Of a DNA stretch of 32,688 nucleotides, positions 7,585 to 14,469 are shown in pieces (within the stretch, counting starts at the first letter, position 1; each line of letters starts with the position of its first letter). Source of the stretch: Micromonospora arida (GTDB lineage: Bacteria; Actinomycetota; Actinomycetes; Mycobacteriales; Micromonosporaceae). The stretch lies in assembly GCF_003857035.1 (NCBI RefSeq), contig NZ_QGSY01000113.1, positions 1 to 32,688 on the forward strand, in the 5' to 3' direction. The position numbers and the translations under genes were made by a program. The notes beneath the pieces are model-generated. The model was not told the origin of the DNA. It saw only the letters and a list, made by a program, of their open reading frames with translations, and did not search any database.

Positions 7585-8268
7585 TCAGGCCGGTTGGGGC
7601 GCCTCAGCATGCTTGCCGACGGTGGACCGGCCGTTGTCCGAGCCGTCCACCTGGCGGTGCAGGTACTCCCGGATCAACGCCTTCGCCTCCAGCAGCACCC
7701 GCTCGTCGCCCTCGGGCTTCCGGCGGAACGCGAGCTTGATCAGCGCGTCCGCCGCCTCGACCGCGATCTCCAGCACGAAGCGCAGCTTGGGCACGTCGGT
7801 GAGCCCGAAACGCTCGGTGAGCACCCGGGCCAACTGGTCGGCGATCACGCCGTTGTTGTCCCGCTGCTCGTCGAGCAGGTGCAGGTCGACCACGTCGCCG
7901 AAGTGCAGGGTACGGAAGCCGGGGACGGTGCGGTGCATCGTGATGTACTCGTCGATGCCCGCGTCGACGCCGTCCCACCAGTGGGTCATCTCGTCGGAGG
8001 CGAACCGCTCGTCGAGGCGCTGGAGGTAGGACTCCATGGTCCGCAGGGTCAACGCCTGCACGATCGCCCGCTTGTCCGGAAAGAACTGGTAGACCGACCC
8101 GATCGCCACCTCGGCCCGCTCGGCGAGCAGGGTGGTGGTCAGCCCTTCGTACCCCACCTCGTCGACGAGTTCGGCGCAGGCATCCAACATGCGCTGTACC
8201 CGCGCGACACTTCGACCTTGCACCGGTACGCGGCGCAGCGGCCCGGTCGTGGCGGCTGGTGTGGACAC
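7585..8268 (-). CDS. TetR/AcrR family transcriptional regulator
   Basis: The 227-residue regulator has an N-terminal helix-turn-helix (about residues 43-66; TTTLLAERAEVAIGSVYQFF) preceded by a basic arm VPVQGRSVARVQRM, and an all-helical ligand-binding C-terminal domain. The GTG at 8268 is preferred because GGGGTGG lies at good distance upstream and family members start with S-T-P before this arm. An in-frame ATG at 8307, preceded by GTGGAG, would add 13 residues. It is divergent from the FAD oxidase gene, and the shared 148-base gap holds several inverted repeats, so it most likely represses itself and the oxidase. The ligand is unknown. Confidence 0.9.
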   Translation of the reverse strand: MSTPAATTGPLRRVPVQGRSVARVQRMLDACAELVDEVGYEGLTTTLLAERAEVAIGSVYQFFPDKRAIVQALTLRTMESYLQRLDERFASDEMTHWWDGVDAGIDEYITMHRTVPGFRTLHFGDVVDLHLLDEQRDNNGVIADQLARVLTERFGLTDVPKLRFVLEIAVEAADALIKLAFRRKPEGDERVLLEAKALIREYLHRQVDGSDNGRSTVGKHAEAPQPA

Positions 8269-8307
8269 TCTGCGCCACCCCCCTTCGACGGATGAACATA
8301 TCTCCAC

Positions 8308-8323
8308 GTCACGAGTCCGTGAC
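8308..8323. promoter_or_regulatory. Inverted repeat, candidate TetR operator
   Basis: GTCACG and CGTGAC flank a four-base centre (agtc). The repeat lies just upstream of the TetR gene, where an autoregulatory operator would be expected. No other role is visible. Confidence 0.4.
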
Positions 8324-8343
8324 TACCGGTACAACGAGCGGAT

Positions 8344-8353
8344 CGCAATTGCG
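8344..8353. promoter_or_regulatory. 10-bp palindrome in the TetR/oxidase gap
   Basis: cgcaattgcg is a perfect palindrome midway between the two divergent genes. It stands out because this AT-containing stretch differs from the very GC-rich surroundings. It may be part of a promoter or operator. Confidence 0.3.
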
Positions 8354-8378
8354 GTATTTACCAGCTAGAACGTTCCTG

Positions 8379-8405
8379 ATATGAAGTCAGTTCATATTCA
8401 TGAAT
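8379..8405. promoter_or_regulatory. Candidate operator upstream of FAD oxidase
   Basis: ATATGAA-gtcag-TTCATAT (8379-8397) is a perfect 7-bp inverted repeat with a five-base centre. It overlaps a second perfect palindrome, attcatgaat (8396-8405). Both lie 12-38 bases upstream of the oxidase start codon, in an AT-rich pocket where a repressor would block transcription. The divergent TetR protein is the obvious candidate binder. Confidence 0.55.
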
Positions 8406-8416
8406 GAGGAGCGCGC

Positions 8417-9733
8417 ATGGTCCGCACCGCACCGCTCGGGGCTGGATGGTCCAACTGGGCCGGGAACCAGCGTGGCAGCGCCAGCGCGATCCTGCGCCCA
8501 GGCTCGCCGACCGACGTCGCAGAAGCCGTCAGATCTGCCGCCGCCGACGGCGGTCGGATCCGGGTGACGGGCAGCGGCCACTCGTTCACCGCCGTCGCGC
8601 TCGCCGACGACCGTCGGATGGATCTGTCCGACCTGGACACCTTGGTCAGCGTGGACGTCGCACACCGACTGGTCACCGTGCCTGCGGGAATGACCCTGCA
8701 CGCGCTCAACGGCCTGCTCGCCCGACACGGCCTCGCGCTGCCCAACCTCGGTGACATCGACGCGCAGACCGTCGCCGGGGCGATCTCCACCGGCACCCAC
8801 GGCACCGGAGCCGGCTACGGGTGCCTCTCCACCTTCGTCGAGGCGATCACGATGGTCACCGGCACCGGCGAGGTGTTGCGCTGCTCCGCCGACGAGCATC
8901 CCGACGTCCTCGCCGCCGCCCGGGTGTCACTCGGCGCGCTCGGCGTCCTGGTCGAGGTGACCCTGCGCTGCGTGGACGCCTTCGTCCTGCGCGCCCACGA
9001 ACGACCGGCCGAACTGGCCGACGTGCTCGGCGAACTGCCCGAGCTGATCGGCCGGCACGACCACGTCGAGTTCTACTGGTTCCCGTACACGTCGCGGGTC
9101 CAGGTCAAGGCCAACGACCGCGTAACCGCCAACGACCGGCCGCTGTCCCGCTGGCGCGGCTGGGTGGACGACGACTTCCTGTCCAACCGGGTCTTCGCCG
9201 GGGCCTGTCGACTCGGCCGGGCCGTGCCCGCGCTGGCCCCGGGGATCAGCGCGGTCTCCGCCCGCGCCCTCACCGAACGCCAGTACACCGGCCGCTCCGA
9301 CCGGGTCTTCTGCACGCCGCGCCGGGTCCGCTTCGTGGAGATGGAGTACGGCCTGCCCCGCGAGGCGTTGCCCGAGGCGCTCGCCGCGCTCCAGCGGATC
9401 GTGGACGGCCTGCCGTTCAAGGTGCTCTTCCCCGTGGAGGTGCGGTTCACCGCCGCCGACGACATCTGGCTGTCGCACGGCTACGGCCGGGACAACGCCT
9501 ACATCGCCGTGCACCAGTACGTCGGCATGCCGTACGAGCCGTACTTCCGGGCCTTCGAGCAGGTGGCCGCCGGGCTGGGCGGTCGCCCGCACTGGGGCAA
9601 GCTGCACTACCGCGACGCCGCCTCGCTGGCCACGGCGTACCCCCGCTTCGCGGACTTCCAGGCCGTCCGCGACCGGCTCGACCCCCACCGCGTCTTCACC
9701 AACCCCCACCTGACCCACGTCCTCGGGGTCTGA
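8417..9733 (+). CDS. FAD-linked D-arabinono-1,4-lactone oxidase/alditol oxidase family
   Basis: This 438-residue member of the vanillyl-alcohol-oxidase superfamily has an N-terminal PCMH FAD domain with VTGSGHSF, whose H56 is the expected covalent FAD site, and a second FAD segment ending in AGAISTGTHGTG (about 117-128). The C-terminal ALO domain carries the HWGK motif (392-395). Relatives oxidise aldonolactones or sugar alcohols such as xylitol with oxygen or another acceptor. The exact substrate is not decidable here. It is probably cytoplasmic, with no signal peptide. The ATG at 8417 has GAGGAG nearby upstream. It is divergent from the TetR gene and likely under its control. Confidence 0.9.
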   Translation: MVRTAPLGAGWSNWAGNQRGSASAILRPGSPTDVAEAVRSAAADGGRIRVTGSGHSFTAVALADDRRMDLSDLDTLVSVDVAHRLVTVPAGMTLHALNGLLARHGLALPNLGDIDAQTVAGAISTGTHGTGAGYGCLSTFVEAITMVTGTGEVLRCSADEHPDVLAAARVSLGALGVLVEVTLRCVDAFVLRAHERPAELADVLGELPELIGRHDHVEFYWFPYTSRVQVKANDRVTANDRPLSRWRGWVDDDFLSNRVFAGACRLGRAVPALAPGISAVSARALTERQYTGRSDRVFCTPRRVRFVEMEYGLPREALPEALAALQRIVDGLPFKVLFPVEVRFTAADDIWLSHGYGRDNAYIAVHQYVGMPYEPYFRAFEQVAAGLGGRPHWGKLHYRDAASLATAYPRFADFQAVRDRLDPHRVFTNPHLTHVLGV

Positions 9734-9820
9734 CGGGCTTCCGTCGGCGCCCGCCAGCCGCGAGGTGTCGGTGGCCGGGATGGATCGAGGCTGTCGAGCC
9801 GGAAAACAGCAGCCATAACC

Positions 9821-9869
9821 AGATCTTGGACAGTTTCCGTTCCGACGGAACGGAAACTGTCCAAGATCT
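9821..9869. repeat. 49-nt perfect palindrome (24-bp arms, 1-nt centre)
   Basis: The left arm 9821-9844 (starting agatcttggacagtttcc) is exactly complementary to the right arm 9846-9869, around a single A at 9845. It lies between two convergent genes, the oxidase (ends 9733) and topA (ends 9895), where a bidirectional terminator would be useful, but there is no T-tract on either strand. It may instead be a dispersed REP/MITE-like palindrome. The perfection of 24 base pairs is far beyond that of an ordinary terminator. Confidence 0.9.
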
Positions 9870-9894
9870 GAATAGACCAGGGGCGGCGGGCGGG

Positions 9895-12726
9895 CTACTC
9901 CGTGCTGGTCGCGGCCTTGCGCGGGGCGGCCTTCTTGGCCGGAGCCTTCTTCGCTGCCGTCGTCTTGGCAGTGGTCGTCTTCTTCGCGGCCGTGGACTTG
10001 CTGGCAGCCGCCGTCTTCTTGGTGGCCGTGGCCTTCTTCGCAGGCGCCTTCTTCGCCGCCGCCTTCTTCCGCGGCGCCGGACCCTTCGCCCGCTTCTCGG
10101 CCAACATCTCGGACGCTTCCTCGATGGTCAGCGCCTCCGGCGTCTGCCCGCGCCGCAGCGACGCGTTGAACTCCCCGTCGGTCACGTACGGGCCGAACCG
10201 GCCGTCCTTGATCACCAACGGCTTCTCGCTCGCCGGGTCCACGCCCATCTCGCGCAACGGGGGTGCCGCGGCTCGCCGTCCACGGGCCTTCGGGGCGGCC
10301 AGCAGAGCCAGCGCCTCGTCCAGGCCAACCGTGAACATCTGATCCTCGGACTCCAGCGAACGGAACTCCTCGCCCCGCTTGACGTACGGGCCGTAGCGAC
10401 CGTTGTTCGCGAAGACCTCGACGCCGTCCGGCGCGACACCGATCAGCCGGGGAAGGCTGAGCAGCTTGAGCGCCTCCTCCAGGGTCAGCGAGTCCGGGGT
10501 CTGCGTACGCAGCAGCGAGGACTTCCGCTCGCCGCTGGACACGTACGGGCCGAACCGGCCGGACTTGAGCACGATCGGCTCGCCGGTGCCGGGGTCGTCG
10601 CCGAGCTTGCGCTCGCCGCTGCCGCCCAGGAACAGCTCGTGCACCTTCTCCGGGGTCAGCTCGTCCGGGGCCAGGCCCTCGGGGATCGGCGCCCGGTCAC
10701 CCTGGGTGCCACCCTCCTCGCCCTCGGCGGCCGGTGCCGGCTGCTCACCGCCGGGCAGTTCACGTTGCAGGTACGGCCCGTAGCGGCCGACCCGCACGAC
10801 GACCTCGCGGCCGTCGTCGTCGGTGAAGAGCGGGATGGAGTTGACGCTGCGGGCGTCGATGTCGCTGAGGTTCTCGGTGACCAGCTTCTTGAGCCCACCG
10901 GAACGGGCGATGTCCTGGTCGCCGGCACCGTTGGAGCTGCCGAAGTAGAACGCCGTGAGGAAGTCGACCGCAGCGTGGTCACCGCCGGCGATCTCGTCCA
11001 GCTCGTTCTCCATGGTGGCCGTGAAGTCGTAGTCGATCAGGCGGGGGTAGTGCCGCTCCATCAGCCCGATCACCGCGAAGGCCAGGAACGTCGGGATCAT
11101 CGCCTGCCCGCGCTTGGTGACGTACCCCCGGTCCTGGATCGTCTGCATGATCGACGCGTAGGTCGACGGGCGGCCGATGCCCAGCTCTTCCAGGGCCTTC
11201 ACCAGCGACGCTTCGGTGTAGCGCGACGGCGGCTGGGTGTGGTGGCCCTGGGCGGCCAGCTCGTCGGCGGTCAGCGGCTGGTCCTTGACCAGGGTGGGCA
11301 GCCGGCGCTCGGCGTCCTCGGCCTCGGCGTTCTCGTCGTCGCTGGACTCGACGTAGGCGCGCAGGAAGCCCGGGTCGGTGATGGTCTTGCCGGTCGCGCC
11401 GAAGTCGGCTTCCTCCTGCGAGGTGGAGACCGCCCGGATGCGCACCGAGACGCTGGAGCCGACCGCGTCGGTCATCTGCGAGGCGATGGTGCGCCGCCAG
11501 ATCAGCTCGTAGAGCTTGAACTCCTCGGCCGACAGCTCCTTGGCCACCTCGCCCGGGGTGCGGAAGTTGTCCCCCGCCGGGCGGATCGCCTCGTGTGCCT
11601 CCTGCGCGTTCTTCACCTTGCCGGTGTAGCGGCGCGGCTCCGGCGGCACGCTGCGCTCGCCGTACAGCTCGACGATCTGCCGGCGGGCCGCCGAGATGGC
11701 GGTCTCCGACAGGTTGACCGAGTCGGTACGCATATAGGTGATGTAGCCGTTCTCGTACAGGCGCTGCGCGGTGCGCATCGTCTGCTGCGAGGACAGGCGC
11801 AGCTTGCGGGCCGCCTCCTGCTGGAGGGTCGAGGTGATGAACGGCGCGTACGGGCGACGGCGGTAGGGCTTCTCCTCGACCCGGGTGACGGTGAACGGCC
11901 GCCCCTCCAGTCGGGCCGCGAGACCCCGGGCACCACTCTCGTCGAGGTGCACGACGCCAGCACCGGCCCGGACGCGACCGGTGGTCGGCTCGAAGTCCTT
12001 ACCGGTGGCGATCCGGTCGCCGTTCAGGGCGATCAGGGTCGCATTGAAGTTTCGTGGCCCCTCGCCGGCGTTCGCCACGGCAAGGGTGGCCAGGATGTCC
12101 CAGTACTCGGCGGTGCGGAAGGCCATCCGCTGCCGCTCCCGCTCGACCACGATGCGGGTCGCCACGGACTGCACCCGGCCAGCCGAGAGCCGCGGCATGA
12201 CCTTCTTCCACAGCACCGGGGAGACCTCGTAGCCGTAGAGCCGGTCGAGGATCCGGCGGGCCTCCTGGGCGTCGACCAGGTCGCGGTCGATCTCCCGGGG
12301 GTTGGCCACCGCAGCCTGGATCGCCGGCTTGGTGATCTCGTGGAAGACCATCCGCTTGACCGGCACCTTGGGCTTCAGCGTCTCGACCAGGTGCCAGGCG
12401 ATGGCCTCGCCCTCGCGGTCCTCATCCGTCGCCAGGAAGATCTCGTCGACCTCCTTGGCCAGCTTGACCAGCTTGCTGATCTGCTGCTTACGGTCGGCGG
12501 AGACGACGTAGAGCGCCTGGAAGCCGTTGTCGACGTCCACCCCGAGCCGGGCCCAGGGCTCCTTCTTGTATTTGGCCGGCACATCGGCGGCGTTGCGCGG
12601 CAGGTCGCGGACGTGACCGAAGCTGGCCTCCACGACGTACCCCGGGCCAAGGTAGCCCGAGATCGTCTTGGCCTTCGCCGGTGACTCGACGATGACCAGA
12701 CGGGTGGTTCCAGCGTTGCTCGGCAC
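9895..12726 (-). CDS. topA: DNA topoisomerase I (type IA)
   Basis: This 943-residue type IA topoisomerase relaxes negative supercoils. The TOPRIM domain has VIVESPAKAK with E14 and ATDEDREGE with D101, D103 and E105. The catalytic tyrosine is Y331 in YITYMRTDS. The C-terminal half has repeated Toprim C-terminal units recognisable by FGPYV or YGPYV blocks. There are no zinc-finger cysteines, as is usual in actinobacteria. The last ~65 residues are a Lys/Ala/Thr-rich tail (KKAAAKKAPAKKA type) known to raise processivity in actinobacterial enzymes. The GTG at 12726, with GGGGAG upstream, is chosen because homology begins right after it; a longer upstream frame is non-homologous arginine-rich sequence. 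Confidence 0.97.
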   Translation of the reverse strand: MPSNAGTTRLVIVESPAKAKTISGYLGPGYVVEASFGHVRDLPRNAADVPAKYKKEPWARLGVDVDNGFQALYVVSADRKQQISKLVKLAKEVDEIFLATDEDREGEAIAWHLVETLKPKVPVKRMVFHEITKPAIQAAVANPREIDRDLVDAQEARRILDRLYGYEVSPVLWKKVMPRLSAGRVQSVATRIVVERERQRMAFRTAEYWDILATLAVANAGEGPRNFNATLIALNGDRIATGKDFEPTTGRVRAGAGVVHLDESGARGLAARLEGRPFTVTRVEEKPYRRRPYAPFITSTLQQEAARKLRLSSQQTMRTAQRLYENGYITYMRTDSVNLSETAISAARRQIVELYGERSVPPEPRRYTGKVKNAQEAHEAIRPAGDNFRTPGEVAKELSAEEFKLYELIWRRTIASQMTDAVGSSVSVRIRAVSTSQEEADFGATGKTITDPGFLRAYVESSDDENAEAEDAERRLPTLVKDQPLTADELAAQGHHTQPPSRYTEASLVKALEELGIGRPSTYASIMQTIQDRGYVTKRGQAMIPTFLAFAVIGLMERHYPRLIDYDFTATMENELDEIAGGDHAAVDFLTAFYFGSSNGAGDQDIARSGGLKKLVTENLSDIDARSVNSIPLFTDDDGREVVVRVGRYGPYLQRELPGGEQPAPAAEGEEGGTQGDRAPIPEGLAPDELTPEKVHELFLGGSGERKLGDDPGTGEPIVLKSGRFGPYVSSGERKSSLLRTQTPDSLTLEEALKLLSLPRLIGVAPDGVEVFANNGRYGPYVKRGEEFRSLESEDQMFTVGLDEALALLAAPKARGRRAAAPPLREMGVDPASEKPLVIKDGRFGPYVTDGEFNASLRRGQTPEALTIEEASEMLAEKRAKGPAPRKKAAAKKAPAKKATATKKTAAASKSTAAKKTTTAKTTAAKKAPAKKAAPRKAATSTE

Positions 12727-13075
12727 GTCTCTCCCCGACCTCACTCCTGCTCGTGGCCCGCCGGCGCCCGGACAGCGACCGCTTTCGACCCCGCCGTCGC
12801 ACCGGCGGTCCGGATGTCCAACGTAACGCGCCGCCCGCGTTTCGGGTTTCGCGGGCCGCAAACCGCTTCGACGCGGCGGTCGACACCGCCCCGCCGCGCT
12901 CGGCACTGCCGGACGGCGCCACCGTACACCGTGGGTAGGGCTCGAAGCGGGTCACTGTGACGATGGCGGACCCATGGGCGAGGCCCGACACGCCCGTTTT
13001 CCGCTTGGATCGACCCGCCGGCTGTCCGGCACCGGACACCCGACCGGCACCACCGACCTGGGCGGAATGACCGAT
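12727..13075. other. Intergenic region upstream of topA
   Basis: This 349-base gap must contain the topA promoter, but no clear hexamer pair is visible. The one structure is a short hairpin at 13023-13038 (tgtccgg-ca-ccggaca), about 40 bases past the stop of the WhiA-like gene. It could help end that transcript, though it has no T-run. The open frames seen here are arginine-rich and non-homologous, so I see no gene. Confidence 0.5.
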
Positions 13076-13888
13076 TCAGGAGCGGGTTGGCCAGGCGTTG
13101 GTGGGCGCGGCGCGCGGTGGTTGGCCTACCAGCTCGGCGAGCCGCGCCAACCGGCGACGGCCGGTGATCCGGTACGCCGGGCCGCCCTCACTCGGACCGA
13201 GCAGCGGCCCAGCCAGCCCCGCCGAGGCAAGCGCCACGCCGATCGGCTCCCAACACTCCTGGTCGTCGGCACCCAGCCGCAACAGGAAGCAGTCCGGAGG
13301 CTCCGGCGTCCCCGCGGCGGCGAGCCACAGCCGCAACCGTCGACCGGTCAGGTGGAACGCGGCCGGCGGGCGTTTCGTCGTACCGTGCAGCCAAGCGGCC
13401 GCGAGCGGCTTCAAGACCCGGGTGTACGACGTACGAACGGCGTGTCGCTCGCCCTCGGTCGGCTGCCAGCTCGCCGCCAGCCCCCGCGACGCCAGCTCGG
13501 CGACGAGCACGTGGACCCGCCAGGCGGCGTCCACCTGCACCGAGAGCCGGGCGGTGCCGCCCATCCGGACCACCTCGCCCGGCCCGGCGAGCAGCCCGGC
13601 CAGGTCGGCGACGGTCGGTTCGGCCGCGTCCGCGCCGAAGAAGACAAGTTGCCGGCCCGCGTCGTCACCCTGGGACGGGCCCTGCTGGGGGAAACCCGGC
13701 CGCGCCGGCCCGTGCTGCCCCGGGCCGCTCTGCGGCGCGCCGTCGCGGGACGGGCCGGTCTGCGCCGGGCCGGTCTGCGGCGCGCCGCCGCGGCGTCGCC
13801 CGGGAGTGGGCGTGTCGGACTCGGGCGCGGGGAACAGCGCCGGGGGCGGCTGCGCCTTCCCGGTGTCACCGAACCCGCTCAGCGACAC
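13076..13888 (-). CDS. Conserved hypothetical, WhiA N-domain-like
   Basis: Residues 1-75 of this 270-residue protein are a low-complexity Gly/Pro/Gln linker with repeated TGP and SGP steps. Residues ~90-270 are folded. The segment DLAGLLAGPGEVVRMGGTA, then LSVQV, a helix, and then LAAAWLHGTTKRPPAAFHLTG resembles the LAGLIDADG-derived N-terminal domain of WhiA, where a similar AFL-x-GS-x-x-P...H-L pattern occurs. The WhiA DNA-binding C-terminal domain is absent. This relation is my own pattern reading and needs profile confirmation. The GTG at 13888, with GAGG upstream, overlaps the lipoprotein gene by 10 bases, so it is the third gene of an hppA-led unit. Confidence 0.75.
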   Translation of the reverse strand: MSLSGFGDTGKAQPPPALFPAPESDTPTPGRRRGGAPQTGPAQTGPSRDGAPQSGPGQHGPARPGFPQQGPSQGDDAGRQLVFFGADAAEPTVADLAGLLAGPGEVVRMGGTARLSVQVDAAWRVHVLVAELASRGLAASWQPTEGERHAVRTSYTRVLKPLAAAWLHGTTKRPPAAFHLTGRRLRLWLAAAGTPEPPDCFLLRLGADDQECWEPIGVALASAGLAGPLLGPSEGGPAYRITGRRRLARLAELVGQPPRAAPTNAWPTRS

Positions 13889-14454
13889 TCCGGCACCTCG
13901 TCGAATGCCTGTTTCAACTCCTCGGAGTTGAGCTTGCTGGTGTCCAGCGCGCTGGCGTCGTACTCCTTGTTGAGGGTCTCCACGGCGGCCCGCACGCCGT
14001 CGTAGAAGACGGTCGGCTCTCCGGTGCCCAGGCCGTCGATGGTGTCCCGGGCACGGCCGTACGCGTCCCGCATCTTCCCCAGGGAGCTACGGAAACCAGC
14101 GGAGATGGCCTCGCCGTTCTCCGCCTCCGGGACGCCCGCCTTCTCCACCTTGCGGCGCGCGGCCTCGCTGGCCTGCTCCGCCCCATCGAAGAGCCGCACC
14201 AGGTTCTCCTTGGCCTGCGCCGGCGTGGTCTGCGCGGTCATCTGCTCGTCCGTGCTGCTGGTCAGCTTGTTGATCTCGGAGCGCCACGGGGTGAGGGCGC
14301 CGCAGACTGATGCCGCCCAGGCCCGTGGGCTGGGACCCCCGCCGCAGCCGGCCAGAACGACGATCGTGGCCAGGACCACCGTGAGCTTTCCGGCGGCAGA
14401 CGCCCGGCACGTACGCATGCGTTGCAGCGTACGGCCTTTGGCCAGGCGTGGCAT
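13879..14454 (-). CDS. Lipoprotein of unknown function
   Basis: The 191-residue protein has a basic N-region, a hydrophobic stretch KLTVVLATIVVLAGC and a lipobox ending at C37, so it should be lipid-anchored outside the membrane. The mature part is helical and charged, with C-terminal VPECR, and matches no family I can name. The ATG at 14454 is chosen because AGGA lies eight bases upstream and only 15 bases separate it from the hppA stop. The ATG at 14418 would give a shorter signal peptide but has no ribosome binding site. Its position behind hppA suggests co-transcription, not necessarily shared function. Confidence 0.8.
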   Translation of the reverse strand: MPRLAKGRTLQRMRTCRASAAGKLTVVLATIVVLAGCGGGPSPRAWAASVCGALTPWRSEINKLTSSTDEQMTAQTTPAQAKENLVRLFDGAEQASEAARRKVEKAGVPEAENGEAISAGFRSSLGKMRDAYGRARDTIDGLGTGEPTVFYDGVRAAVETLNKEYDASALDTSKLNSEELKQAFDEVPECR

Positions 14455-14469
14455 CGGGCCGTTCCTGGA

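Noticed and set aside
8821..12684. A very long plus-strand open frame (over 1,200 codons) across the oxidase gene and antisense to topA
   Set aside because: It is a shadow frame: topA on the minus strand has complete catalytic motifs and the translation of the plus frame is low-complexity Arg/Gly-rich without homology. High GC makes long spurious frames common.
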